Of a stretch of 64,000 nucleotides of DNA, positions 23,174 to 35,770 are shown piece by piece. Source of the DNA: Annona cherimola (lineage: Eukaryota > Streptophyta > Magnoliopsida > Magnoliales > Annonaceae). The notes beneath the pieces were generated by a model, which had not been told where the DNA came from, did no database searches, and worked only from the letters and a program-made list of their open reading frames with translations. Position numbers and translations under genes: made by a program. Position 1 is the first letter of the stretch, and every line of letters begins with the position of its first letter. The stretch is taken from contig CM059971.1 of the NCBI GenBank assembly GCA_030490835.1, positions 70,264,224 to 70,328,223 of the forward strand, in the 5' to 3' direction.

Positions 23174-25914
23174 ATGGACACACGATTCTCATACTCGCCA
23201 GCCGAGGTTGCAAAGGTTCACGTGGTCCAGTTTGGGATTCTCAGCCCTGATGAAATCGTAATTTCTGATCAAAATCTTCATCGTCGATTTCAATCATTGT
23301 GGTCGGTTCTCATCGGAGGCTTGCGTGATTTTCTTGTATTTTTCCGTTTGTTTGGTTTTGGTGATTTTGCAGCGGCAAATGTCGGTGATTCAGGTCGAGT
23401 GCAGCGAGACAACGGAGCGCGGGAAGCCGAAGCCCGGCGGCTTGAGCGACCCCCGGCTAGGCACCATCGACAGGAAGATGAAGTGCGACACTTGCATGGC
23501 GAACATGACGGAGTGCTCTGGTCATTTCGGCCACCTTGAGCTTGCCAAGCCCATGTTCCACATTGGTTTCCTCAAGACCGTTCTCTCCATCATGCGTTGC
23601 GTCTGTTTCAATTGCTCCAAATTACTACTCGATAAGGTAAACGTATCTTGTTACAATTAATATTATTTTTCAGCAGTTTGCGTCGTCTGAATCTGTCTCT
23701 CTTGATTAGCCCTTTTCTACTGACAAAAATTGTAATGTCGATTGTGCTCGATGAGTACATCAAAAAAAAAAAAAAAAAAAAAAACTAGTTCATTGTTGTT
23801 TCCGTGTCAATCTCAAATCCTTGCATGAACTATAGAATAGTTGGATCATAAGGTAAAATTTTAGTGGTGTGGCAATGGAGAAAACTAGGCTGTAGAAAAA
23901 ATTATGTAATTGTTGCCTTTTCAGCTATAAAAGAATTTTAATGGTTTGTTCCATGAAGAATTTTAGTTCTCGGAAGATCGGGAGCAGATGAAGAGGTGAA
24001 TTTCAAAACGGAGAAGGGGTTTGTCAATATCCATAATAATGGAGTTGCTTATCCGATTCTACAGTTGTTGCCTATAATTGATAAAATGAGCTTCATGATC
24101 ATGGAAAGTGTTAATTGGCTGAGCTTGGTTAGTTTACTGCAAGTTCCAAAAATGTATTAATAGAAATACAAGATGTGCCAGCAATGTTCACTTCAACGGA
24201 TGTTGATAGAAGGTTGTGAATTGGACTGAAATGGCTACACCTTTATGCTGGTGCGTACTGTTTCTCCTATGATAATGTCAAGTAAGGTGGACTGGCTAAC
24301 AGGAATATGAAAGACTTCTTAAAGCCCAAATACATGGTATTCAAAAATAATGTATAAAAATGAGCAGTTACAACTATAAAAAGATCGTATAGAAATAATT
24401 GAAAAATAGAATAATTATAAGTAAAAAGTATATATAAATTTTTTATGAAAATTTTTTCATTAACCAAACACACTTGTTGGGGATATGCAGGAACCTTTCT
24501 GTGGCTTTTGATATTGATTCTTAGGTGCCTACTTTCTTAGTTGCATATTCAAGGCTTTATTTCTTTTCGAAAAGCTCCCACGGGTTCGTTAAACTTCAGT
24601 ATCCTACTTTCAGGATGACGCCAAGTTTAAGCAAGCTCTGAAGGTCAGAAATCCAAAACATCGTCTGAAAAAAATTCTGGAGGCTTGTAAAAGCAAGTCA
24701 AAATGCGAAGCTAATAACGAGACAAAACACCAAGACCAAGATTCAGAAGATCCAGGAGAGAAGCTAAAAGGAGGATGTGGGGCACAGCAGCCGAAGCTTG
24801 TTGTTGAAGGTATGAAAATGACTGCGGAATACAAGACTACAAGGAAAAAGAATGATGACCAGGATCAACTTCCCGAACCTGTAGAAAGAAAACAACAGCT
24901 TTCTGCAGAAAGGGTATCTTGTTTCCCAATTTACGTTTCTCCCCTCAGCTCCTGTTTTCTGTTCGTTTCTTCCTGCTGTCCCGTATAACGCTTACTAAAA
25001 TCATTCACTGCCCATTTGTTCTGTTCCTCTGGTTTTGTATGTCTTCTAGGTTCTCGGGGTTCTTAAACGCATAAGTGACGGGGACTGCGAACTGCTGGGG
25101 TTCAATCCCCAGTATGCCCGTCCGGATTGGATGATTTTGCAAGTCCTTCCCATTCCTCCTCCCCCAGTTAGGCCTTCTGTGATGATGGATACTTCTTCTA
25201 GAAGTGAGGTATGCTTCCAAAATTTGCACATAACATGTTTTTTTTTGCCAAACAATTCTGCTGGAGAAGCGATCATTAATTAAGGTTGTGTCGGCTTCTG
25301 AGAGGTACATTTTGCGCCATTCTAATAGAGTGAAATAGGTTAGAAATAGTTGTCCATGTCTGGCTTTCATGAGCTCCTGAATTGTCTTTTAATTAGGCCA
25401 CGTTTTATCCAGTGGTGACACAGCAAAAAGTCCGTTTCCCAGTGTTTGGCGTCTGGCAACTCGAAAACTCGGGCTACCTTCTAACAATTAGGAAGTAAAA
25501 AGCTGAATTTTTAAGTTTGTAATAAGCTAAATCAACAAATTTCTCGCAAATGAAACGGCATGTTCGGGAATAAAATGGTAGGCCAAATGAAGCCTTATTA
25601 TCCAAGGAAAAAAGAAAACTTTATCTAACTGATTAATCTTGAATTTTATTATTTTAATCAAGCTCACATTTGTTGTTTTGAGACAGGATGACTTAACTCA
25701 TCAGTTGGCAATGATAATTAGACACAATAAGAACCTGAGAGCGCAGGAGAGAAATGGAGCTCCTGCTCATATAATCTCAGAATTTGCACAGTTGTTGCAG
25801 TTTCATATTGCTACTTACTTCGATAATGAGCTCCCTGGGCAACCAAGGGTATGCAAAACAGTTGCTTATTGATTTATTGGTGATAAATGCAAAAAGAAAA
25901 AAAAGAAAAAGAAA

Positions 25915-25961
<47 letters not shown>

Positions 25962-28900
25962 TTTTGATGACAACTAATTTCTGCTTTATGTTCAGGCTAC
26001 ACAGCGGTCGGGTCGACCTATAAAGTCTATATGCAGTCGGCTTAAGTCCAAAGAAGGTCGGATTAGGGGCAATTTGATGGGAAAACGTGTTGATTTTTCT
26101 GCTCGGACAGTCATCACACCAGATCCAACTATTAACATCGATCAACTTGGAGTGCCATGGAGTATTGCTCTCAATTTAACTTATCCAGAAACTGTGACAC
26201 CTTATAACATTGAAAGGTCCCAGCATTTCTTTCCTTCTTTTTTTCTTGGTCTGATTATAATTACCTGTTCGGCAATATAGAAAGGGCATGAATTGGATGA
26301 GACTTCCATTCCCAAAAACCTTTTCTCATCTCTAATATCTATTTTTTTATTGAGATAATATCTAATTTTTTAAAAATATAACAACCTTCGTTTTCCTATT
26401 TTTAATACTACTACTTACAATCCTAATATAATTTCTTATTTTCCAACTCTTCTCATTCGCATCTCATTTCATCCCTTCGAGTACTTCGGAACACTTAATT
26501 GAGCTGTTTCTAGTTCCTGGGCGATGCAATTCTGAAACAATAATTTCTGTACTAGTCAGGTTGAAGGAACTTGTTGAATACGGGCCTCATCCTCCTCCCG
26601 GGAAAACAGGTGCTAAGTATATTATTAGAGAAGATGGCCAGAGGCTTGATCTTCGTTACTTGAAAAAAAGTAGTGATCATCATCTGGAGGTCGGATATAA
26701 GGTAAATGGTTCAATTTTATTATTATTATTTTTGGGTTGCATTTCAGGCATCTACAGGTGAATGCGGTGCATTTGTTTTGTTTGCAGGTTGAGAGGCATT
26801 TAAATGATGGTGACTTTGTTCTTTTTAACCGGCAGCCCAGTCTTCACAAAATGTCTATAATGGGGCATCGAATAAAAATCATGCCATATTCAACCTTCCG
26901 GTTGAATTTGTCCGTTACTTCTCCATACAATGCAGATTTTGATGGCGATGAAATGAATATGCATGTTCCCCAGTGTTTTGAAACCAGGGCAGAGGTCTTG
27001 GAGTTGATGATGGTACCAAAATGCATTGTATCGCCTCAATCAAATCGACCTGTCATGGGTATTGTTCAGGATACACTCTTAGGATGCAGGAAGATCACTA
27101 AACGAGATACCTTTATTGAGAAGGTGGTATTTGTCATCTTCAGTTTTGCTCATTGATTGTAGAATTTTCGTTTAAAGTTTTCGAAATTTTAATAATCCAG
27201 GTGGATGTTTGGCAGGATGTCTTCATGAATATTCTGATGTGGTGGGAGGATTTTGATGGGAAAATACCTGCTCCAGCGATTCTGAAGCCCAAACCTCTGT
27301 GGACAGGAAAACAAGTGTTCAGTTTGATTATTCCCAAGCAGATAAATCTCTTCAGAACATCAGCGTGGCACTCTGATTCAGAAAGAAACGGAAATATCAC
27401 TCCTGGAGATACACTGGTTAGAATAGAGAAAGGGGAGCTCATTTCAGGCACTCTTTGTAAAAAGACCATGGGAACATCCACGGGTAGTCTTATTCATGTT
27501 ATCTGGTATCTGAACCACTGCAATGAAAAAACATTCCACTTTCCATGTCTGATTCTCATTCTTTATTTCTTTAGCAAAATCCATTTGGGCTAATTCAATC
27601 ATTTGTCTTTCTTTAATATTCGATTGACTGCGCAGGGAAGAAGTTGGTCCAGATGCTGCCCGCAAGTTCTTGGGACACACACAGTGGCTTGTCAATCATT
27701 GGCTTTTGCAGAATGCGTTTAGCATTGGAATTGGAGACACGATTGCAGATGCGGCAACTATGGAGACGATTAATGAAACAATATCCAAAGCAAAGACTGA
27801 AGTGAAGGAACTCATCAGAGCTTACCACGACAATCAGCTCGAGGCTGAACCTGGGCGAACAACAATGGAATCATTCGAAAACAGAGTGAACCAGGTATTC
27901 TGGTTGAATTTCTTTCTTTCCTTTGCGTGCGTGCGTGCGTGCGTGTGTTTAGCTTGATAGTTGATTATGGTGATACAAAGCGCTCGAGTTGGTCATATCG
28001 GATGCCAGAAATTCCTTTAATTTATCCTCTTAGTGTTGGGTCATATCAGTACACCCTATTTAAGGGCCAGCGTACACAATACTATCCTGATAGTAGCCCT
28101 TCTCCCCTTTGGGATGGCTTCGCCTGTCTGCTAGTGGTTTTAATCTGGCCTCTAAGTCTCCCCTTCCGAAGGTCAAACTCATACCAATAGGTCCATAATC
28201 TGGTTGTAATACCACTTCATTTCGGACATCGGAAATTCTTTAACCTGTCCTCTTGGTCTTAGGTCTCATCACTTGTGCATTAGTTTATTAACGTAAACTC
28301 TCTTGCAGGTGCTGAATAAGGCTCGTGATGACGCCGGCAGCAGTGCACAGAAGAGCTTATCAGAAAGTAACAATCTGAAGGCTATGGTGACAGCAGGATC
28401 AAAGGGAAGTTTCATCAATATTTCACAGATGACTGCTTGTGTGGGGCAACAGAATGTTGAGGGTAAACGAATTCCTTATGGTTTCACTGGTCGCACATTA
28501 CCCCATTTTACCAAGGATGATCTTGGGCCTGAAAGCCGTGGCTTTGTGGAGAACTCGTATTTGCGTGGACTGACTCCTCAGGAATTCTTCTTTCATGCTA
28601 TGGGTGGTAGGGAAGGTCTGATTGACACTGCAGTGAAAACTTCTGAGACGGGGTATATTCAGAGGCGCCTTGTGAAGGCTATGGAAGACATCATGGTCAA
28701 ATACGATGGCACGGTTAGGAACTCACAAGGAGATGTGATTCAGTTTCTTTGTGGAGAGGATGGCATGGATGCTGTTTGGATTGAAACGCAGAAGTTGGAC
28801 TCCCTGAAGATGAGGAAGAAAGAGTTTGACGAGGTCTTCAAATATGAACTCGATGATCCAAACTGGAATCCATGTTACATGTTAACCGAGCATGTTGAAG

Positions 28901-31900
28901 ATCTAAAAACCATTCAGGAGTTTAGAAGTGTTTTCGATGCTGAAGTCCAAAAGCTAGAAGCAGATAGGTATCAGCTGGGTACTGAGATTGCTACTACGGG
29001 TGATAATTTATGGCCTATGCCTGTCAACCTCAAAAGACTCATCTGGAATGCTCAAAAGACATTTAAGATTGACTTGAGAAGGCCATCTGACATGCACCCT
29101 ATGGAGGTTGTTGAAGGCATTGACAAGCTTCAGGAGAAGTTGAAAGTCGTTCCGGGTGAAGATCTTCTGAGCATGGAAGCCCAGAAAAACGCCACTCTCT
29201 TCTTTAACATTCTTCTTCGTAGCACATTTTCCAGTAAGCGTGTGTTGCAAGAGTACAGGCTGACTAAGGAAGCATTTGAATGGGTGATGGGTGAGATAGA
29301 ATCACGGTTCCTACAGTCATTGGTTGCACCAGGGGAAATGATTGGTTGTGTGGCTGCCCAATCCATAGGTGAACCTGCCACTCAGATGACTCTGAATACC
29401 TTCCATTATGCTGGTGTAAGTGCCAAAAATGTCACTCTTGGGGTTCCTAGATTGAAGGAGATTATAAATGTTGCTAAGAAGATAAAAACACCTTCACTTT
29501 CAGTGTTTCTAAAACCTGAAGCCAGTAAGACTAAAGAGAGAGCTAAGAATGTACAATGTGCTTTGGAATACACTACTCTTCGCAGTGTCACGCAAGCAAC
29601 CGAAGTATGGTATGATCCAGATCCTCTGAGCACTATCATTGAAGAGGATGTTGATTTTGTCAAGTCTTACTATGAAATACCAGATGAGGATATAGCCCCA
29701 GAGAAGATTTCCCCCTGGTTGCTACGTATAGAGTTGAACCGTGAGATGATGGTGGATAAGAAATTGAGCATGGGAGATATTGCAGAGAAGATTAATCTTG
29801 AATTCGATGATGATTTGACTTGTATATTCAATGATGACAATTCTGAGAAGCTAATTCTTCGCATAAGGATAATGAATGATGAAGCTCCTAAGGGCGGAGT
29901 GCAAGATGAATCTGCTGAAGATGATGTCTTTCTCAAGAAGATTGAGAGCAACATGCTAACAGAAATGGCCCTTAGAGGCATCCCAGACATTAACAAGGTG
30001 TTCATCAAGTCTGGGAAAATAAACAAGTTTGATAAGAATGAAGGTTTTAGGCCAGAGACTGAATGGATGCTGGACACAGAAGGTGTGAATCTTTTGGCTG
30101 TCATGTGTCATGACGATGTTGATGCAACAAGGACAACAAGCAATCACTTGATTGAAGTGATAGAAGTTCTCGGGATCGAAGCTGTACGCCGATCTCTGCT
30201 GGATGAATTACGGGTGGTGATATCCTTTGATGGATCTTATGTAAATTACAGGCATTTGGCAATTCTCTGTGACACCATGACCTACCGTGGTCATTTAATG
30301 GCCATCACTCGCCATGGTATCAATAGGAATGACACTGGGCCAATGATGAGATGCTCATTTGAGGAGACCGTGGACATTCTTCTGGATGCTGCTATGTATG
30401 CTGAGACAGATAACCTTAAAGGTGTGACTGAAAATATCATGCTTGGGCAGCTTGCTCCCATTGGCACAGGGGATTGCGCCTTGTATTTGAATGATCAGAT
30501 GCTGCAGCAAGCAATCGAGCTCCATCTACCCAGCTATTTGGAGGCGTCAGACTTCAATGAGACACCTAGTCGTTCACCCTCTGGTGAAGGTTTATTGCCA
30601 CTGTATAGCCCAAATGTCCATTCTTCTCCAATTGCAGATGCCCAATTCTCTCCTTATGTTGGGGGCCTGGCCTTTTCTCCCACTTCATCTCTAGAATACA
30701 GTCCCTTGTCGCCAGGCTACAGTCCCTCATCTCCAGGATATAGCCCAACATCTCCTGGCTATAGTCCCACCTCTCCTGGCTATAGTCCTACATCACCAGG
30801 ATACAGCCCTACTTCACCTACTTACAGCCCCAGCTCTCCTGGTTATAGCCCCACAAGTCCTGCATATTCCCCTACAAGTCCTTACTCCCCAACGTCCCCC
30901 AGTTATAGCCCCACCTCTCCTAGTTACAGCCCCACCTCCCCAAGCTACAGTCCTGCTTCACCAAGCTACAGCCCCACTTCTCCAGTTTATAGTCCAACTT
31001 CCCCTGCATATAGCCCCACTTCTCCTGCATACAGCCCCACATCACCATCCTACAGCCCCACATCCCCTTCTTACAGCCCCACATCTCCTTCATACAGCCC
31101 CACATCTCCTTCCTATAGCCCTACTTCGCCTGCATATAGTCCGACATCTCCTGGTTATAGCCCAACGTCTCCAAGCTACAGCCCAACATCCCCGAGCTAT
31201 AGTCCTACTTCTCCCAGTTACAATCCCTCTTCAGCAAAATACAGTCCGTCCCTGGCATACTCTCCAAGCAGTCCAAGACTGCCTCCATCAAGTCCTTACA
31301 GCCCAACATCTCCAAATTACAGGTGCTTATTGATTTTTGTCTCTGCATGACCATTGCGGCAGTCCACTGCAATTAATAGATCTTATTATATATTTTGAGC
31401 TCACTTCAATTATGACATATTAAAACAGAACATCAATGTTTATTGCAGCCCAACTTCACCCTCATACACGCCAACATCTCCATCATATTCTCCTGCGAGC
31501 CCTTCATTTAGCCCAAGCAGGTAAATCCTCTTGCTGCCACATTTAGATCATTTGTTGTGAGCTTCTGACCATGCCTTTGAGTCCAAGCTTGAAGGCCTGT
31601 AGAACTAATCAAATTCATCCTTTCTACATCATGGTTTTCTTTGTAAAATCATTCATCATTGAAACCAATGCACGGCTAATTTCTATCCTAAGCAGCTACC
31701 AGAGTAGCAAATTTGTCAATGGAAAATGACATGGTAACACGCCGTTAAAGTAAAACTCATTTCGGCTTTCCTTAATCATTCCTATTTTCCCACTTGCCCA
31801 CCACAGCACAAAATATATGCATGATGACATTGGAGACGTTGTATTTTTTTGGCAGCCCGTATAGCTCAGGCGGCGGCAGCGGCAGCGGTGGAGATTACAG

Positions 31901-32137
31901 CCCGAGTTCTCCACAGTACAGGTGCAGCATCTCTTTTTGGGTTCCACATTTCACAGGCAGTCCTTTGGTTTTTTTTACTTTTTCTTGAGCAGCGTCGACT
32001 GATTAATCCACCGTGGGCTTGTTTTCAGTCCAAGCGCTGCTGGTTACTCTCCAACCGCACCAGGTTACTCTCCCTCATTAGCCAGCGAAGACACTCCTGA
32101 TCAGACGAGCAACAAGGATGAGGAAAGCAATCAGTAG
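23174..32137 (+). CDS. NRPB1: DNA-directed RNA polymerase II largest subunit (NRPB1/RPB1)
   Basis: Catalytic subunit of RNA polymerase II, acting in the nucleus. Exons: 23174-23257, 23373-23636, 24614-24913, 25050-25208, 25687-25848, 25996-26216, 26560-26701, 26788-27123, 27201-27505, 27636-27894, 28309-31322, 31449-31520, 31856-31921, 32029-32137. All introns are GT-AG, all joins keep phase, and the total is 5493 nt (1830 residues), close to the plant RPB1 length of about 1840. Visible features: an N-terminal zinc site (C66, C69, C76, H79) and C106/C109 of a second; the catalytic loop [12 protein letters not shown] with Mg-binding D494, D496 and D498; the bridge-helix region [18 protein letters not shown]; the trigger-loop region [18 protein letters not shown]. 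The CTD begins near residue 1541 with about 37 YSPTSPS-like units and ends in an acidic, glutamine-tipped tail. The start codon fits the family N-terminus ([12 protein letters not shown]). Confidence 0.96.
23258..24613 (+). other. NRPB1 introns 1 and 2, with poly(A) tract and MITE remnant
   Basis: Intron 1 is 23258-23372 and intron 2 is 23637-24613; the 264-nt exon 2 lies between them. Intron 2 holds a 24-base A-run at 23762-23785. It also holds, at about 24280-24480, a region ending TTAACCAAACACACTT that resembles a reversed Tourist-like MITE end. Neither affects a splice border. Confidence 0.5.
25849..25995 (+). other. NRPB1 intron 5 with GA microsatellite
   Basis: An uninterrupted (GA)n run covers about 25919-25957. 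It is followed by a branch-site-like ACTAAT phrase and the TTCAG acceptor ending at 25995. Confidence 0.7.
27895..28308 (+). other. NRPB1 intron 10 with a direct-repeat pair
   Basis: Two related segments of about 50 bases lie at 27998-28048 (TCGGATGCCAGAAATTCCTT) and 28226-28276 (TCGGACATCGGAAATTCTTT), each followed by a TATCCTCTTAGT/TGTCCTCTTGGT phrase and a GTCATATCA/GTCTCATCA phrase. They enclose about 180 bases of GC-balanced sequence that reads unlike the rest of the intron. A (GTGC)n run sits at 27926-27946. Probably a decayed repeat insertion. Confidence 0.45.
30697..32097 (+). other. NRPB1: CTD heptad-coding region of NRPB1
   Basis: The heptads begin at 30697. Exon 11 carries about 29 units, mostly YSPTSPS/A/G. 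Among them are one hexamer lacking position 7 (about 30877-30894) and a degenerate patch with [13 protein letters not shown] and an RLPPSSP spacer. Exons 12 (72 nt), 13 (66 nt) and 14 carry the distal, less regular units, including a Gly/Ser-rich [14 protein letters not shown] segment in exon 13. The CTD is the phosphorylation platform for capping, splicing and termination factors. The distal introns all split a serine codon at the same phase. Confidence 0.9.
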
Positions 32138-32330
32138 TAAGTGGAGGCGGCTTTTTTTGGCTTTAACATTTAGCAGCAGGCAACATCACGTAGAGTGCCG
32201 CTTTATTGGTTTGAGATGGGGACGGAATCATGGAATATGATTACTGCGGTGGACTAATGAGCAGGGACGGCTGGATGATGGTTTGATAAAGCATTTGCTT
32301 CGTGGGTTATTTTGGGAAAAATTCATCTTT
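32138..32330 (+). other. NRPB1 3' untranslated region (approximate)
   Basis: Sequence after the TAG stop is GC-balanced to about 32310, then becomes AT-rich. No canonical AATAAA was found; GATAAAG at 32285-32291 is a weak candidate signal. Confidence 0.45.
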
Positions 32331-34535
32331 TACCTACAACGTTTGTCACTAATTCATAATATACTCACAGTATTTTATAAATTGCTTTCATACTTATAAC
32401 ATTTCACTATTAATTTCTTTCATACTCATGCCATCAATGTACAACCGTTATTTATTTTATTGAAAGATTTTACCTATTCTAAATTTCCGAATTCAAATAG
32501 TTTAGCACTAATATGACTTAATTGGTAATAGTAAATCATTAATAGGTGATATTAAATGATTTAAGAATTATATTAGAGTTGAATTATTTCACTTAGATTT
32601 CAGAGGGGCAAAATCATATTTTAATAACATAGATAATGGTTATGTTAAGAGCTTAGGTGTCATAGGAATTTATAATGAAATGTTATGAGTATGAGAATAA
32701 TTTGTGAAATGTTACAAGTATATTAAGAATTAGTTGTAAGTATAGCAGACATAAAAGGAATTTTTCCTTTATTTTACCAATAGGCAATTAACGTAGGCTC
32801 TTGTGAATTTGGCTAGAGATTTTTTTTGGGCAGATGCGTAGAAGTATTTTTTTCATTTTTAAAACAATTCAATTGAAATATGTAGAAAAACTGAAATAAA
32901 CATTCCAAGCATTTGACAAATAAATATAAAGAGAGAAAATAATCAATTTTGATTATGAGGACATTAGTGCTTTGGAGCGGTGGATAATTTTGACAATTGT
33001 CCGAGGGGCATACGGGAGTAGTGCCGAATGTTTGGAGTGATGGATGTTTTAATGCAGATATTAAAAATTATAAATTTTAGCCAGCTGGGACTTATCCCAA
33101 TTGGTGGCTGCAATATTTGGCGTGCCGTCTAACTGAGGTTTCGAAACTAATCCTATGCAGTTGGCGTGAGATTTTGTATCAATTCGCATGCGTTCTTGTG
33201 GTAACAGAGATATTTATAATTAGTCCTCTTGAGTGCGGGGTATTTACAAAATGTCCCTCCATGTGTGTGAATGGGGCTGATTAGTAATATCAGATGTCAC
33301 AATGTATATAATATTAATAAAAAATTATAAATTTTAGTATATCAGTTAAAAATACTTGGGTTAAATCCTCATGAAATATAGAAGAAATTAAAAAAATATA
33401 CCTAAGTGTCCGGGCTAGCAGGACCTCCTATTAGGTTGGGCTAACAAGACCAGTCCCTATTATAACCCACCCAAGTAAATGATGTCAAGTAAAATGAGTG
33501 GATTGAATAAGGTTCAATCAGTAAGTGTCGACAACATTAAAGCAGGGCGTAAATCAACCGTTATTAAGTTAGAATACTAATTAATTTGAAGCGTGAAAAA
33601 ACACAACAGATAGTTTATTAGGATTTGTTTCAAGTCATACAAGATTTTGGATTGAATCTATATCATCGTTCCCAAGATAACTTCCCAATTCTCAAGATAG
33701 CTTTTTCAATTTCCAATATAAGTTTACGGATTCCTAATATACATCCTTACCTTCTCATCTCGGATACATATTCGATTCAAGAATCTTGCATGGTTTGGAA
33801 CACGCCGGATAACTCTATAAAATTGAGTTATCAAGACTCATTTTGTGTTCATTTTGAATGTTAGTTTGAGAGAAACATGTAAATTTGCATAGGTTTTACA
33901 TTAGTTTTCATCATTTATGTAATTCTTGCATCTTCTGTGACTTTTACGCATCTTAGGTTGCATTTAGTTAAAATTTATCTCATTTTGGTTGTCTTAATGT
34001 TACTTAATCATTTACATATACATTTATTTATTTTTACTTTGTGTTGTAGGAAAAAAAAGGTAATTCCCATGCAAACTCAAGCCAAAAAGAGGATGAAATA
34101 AGAAAGAACTCACTTGGAACTAGTTGTCAAAGTGTGAAATTGGCACCAACAAGGTGATGGCCATAACTACGAAGTTCACTGCTATAAGAAAATGCACTAC
34201 TAGACTATTCAGTAAGGCCGTCATCGTGTCCACGGGTTCGGTGTGAAAATTTTTACACGTGTGAAGCTCCAAATGCTATGGAATATAAATGCCTCTTTTA
34301 GAATTTCAAGAACATAACTTAGAGGGCTTCTGGCTACTGTAGAGAAGGAGAAAAGAAGTAATTTCAAGCCAAAAGGAAAGACGAGTGGAGATTTAAGTTA
34401 TTTTATTGAAGATTATCGAGTTTCATCTCCTCTTTTCTTTTCCGTACTTATTTTTCTTATATTCCTCCTTTCGAATGATTGCGAATTTGGTTTTTATGAA
34501 CATTGAAATCATATTTGTAGGTTAAATCTCCTAGT
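32331..34535. other. Intergenic DNA, no gene seen
   Basis: Mixed AT-rich sequence. A segment at 33080-33250 has a B-box-like GAGGTTTCGAAAC and an upstream CCAATTGGTGGC, which might be a decayed tRNA-derived SINE. Around 33405-33470 a GC-rich phrase (GGGCTAGCAGGACCTCC, GGGCTAACAAGACC) looks repeat-derived. The open frame at 33625-33864 shows no recognisable protein. Confidence 0.4.
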
Positions 34536-34543
34536 GGTGAGAG
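34536..34543. repeat. Putative hAT 8-bp target duplication, left copy
   Basis: GGTGAGAG here pairs with GGCGGGAG at 37204-37211. Six of eight bases match and both differences are transitions. Confidence 0.55.
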
Positions 34544-34746
34544 TAGGGTTACAACTCAGTCTAGGTTGGGCCCCAACTCAGCCCGCCGAACCCGAGTTGC
34601 ATCAGTGTTAAAACTAATAGTTTTGAGCCTCTGCTTTATTTTCCCAACCCGAACCCGGACGGAATTCGGGTTCTTATAAACCCAAACCCGATTTGAGTAT
34701 TATAATTTTTCTTTTTCAATACATTTCAGGTCCCATATAAAATCAA

Positions 34747-35350
34747 GGGTGTGTTTGGCAATTGATAGAAAATGTCAAGTTAAAACTTTTCAATCTAAAA
34801 TTTTTTATCTAAAACTTTTCAATCTAAAACTTTTCACTTTACACAACTATCATATTTTTTAATCATTTTTTCATATTTTTCTATACAACTACCGTACTTT
34901 TCAATCATTTATACACAAATATCTACACAATTAACCTATCTATTTTAACTTTATCATCTTTATTACTCATCATTCCCCCTATCGTATCACATTATTTGAC
35001 AACTTTTACTCTCTAAAACTTTTCATTAAGGGTGTGTTTGTTTGGGGCTAAAATATATCAATTAAAACTTTTCAACCCAAAACTTTTCACTCTCCATAAC
35101 TACTCTATTTTTTAATTATTTTTTCACATTTTTCTATACAAACTACCCTACTTTTCAATTATTTCTACACAACTACCAATACAACTAACCTATTTATTTT
35201 AACTTTATTCTCTTTACTCCTCATCATTATCCTTATTATATCACATCATTTTCTATCAATTTGACAACTTCTACCTCTAAAACTTTTTATCAAAAGTTTT
35301 ACCTCCAACCAAACACACCCTAAAAGTTTTATTCATTACCAGACACAGCC
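34747..35350. mobile_element. Outer Tourist-like MITE, interrupted by a second copy
   Basis: The left end is GGGTGTGTTTGGCAATTGAT and the right end is ATTACCAGACACAGCC, its imperfect complement. Inside are CTATACAACTACCGTACTTT and TAACCTATCTATTTTAACTT, the family body also seen in the inner copy and at 47697 and 60363. Without the inner copy the element would be about 310 bp. Confidence 0.7.
35030..35320. mobile_element. Inner Tourist-like MITE with TAA target duplication
   Basis: Perfect ends GGGTGTGTTTG and CAAACACACCC are flanked by TAA at 35027-35029 and 35321-35323, the target duplication of PIF/Harbinger (Tourist) elements. It sits inside the right end of an older copy of the same family. 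The sequence after it (AAAAGTTTTATTCATTACC) completes the older copy. Confidence 0.85.
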
Positions 35351-35353
35351 AGA

Positions 35354-35770
35354 ATGTTCCCCCTACCCCCGCGTCCTTCCCGCCTCTGCCTTATCTTCTC
35401 TTCGATAACCTACAGGCAGCAGCCGCTAGCCAGCCACCACCCTTGCCGCCCAGCGATCCACCGTCATCTGCCGCCCTCCCTCCTTAGCCACCCTCCGTCC
35501 TTCGCTGCTCATATGCATCGATTTCTTTCAGCCACTACTGACCTTCTTCTTTGCGCGCGGCGACTGATTCTCCTCTGCACGCTATCGGCTTCTTCTCTGC
35601 GTGTGGCTACGGCTCTTCTATGTCGGTTCTCTCCACTCGTCACTAGCTGCTTCTGTGTGGGGCCACGACTTCGTCTCTACTCCGGCTTCTTCTCTGTTTC
35701 GGCTGTTTCTCTGCTTGTGGTGACATATTCTTCCCTATTCTAGCTTCTTTGTGTGCGGCGATCTTACGTC
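35354..35770 (+). other. C/T-rich, GC-balanced segment inside the hAT element
   Basis: A frame of 129 codons opens at 35354 (MFPLPPRPSRLCLIFSS), rich in Ser, Leu, Pro and Arg. The base composition (TCTTCT, CTCTGCGTGTGG repeats) is unlike the AT-rich flanks. CTTCTCTGCGTGTGGCTACG and similar phrases recur (about 35595, 35652, 35709), so it is a low-complexity internal repeat or a captured fragment. I do not regard it as a demonstrated gene. Confidence 0.35.

Noticed and set aside
25005..25370. 121-codon minus-strand frame over NRPB1 exon 4
   Set aside because: It is the antisense of a coding exon whose splice borders and family match are clear.
31323..31350. Extension of the 1015-codon frame past 31322 (ending CLLIFVSA)
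   Set aside because: It reads into intron 11. A GT donor at 31323 and an AG acceptor at 31447-31448 join phase-correct CTD heptads.
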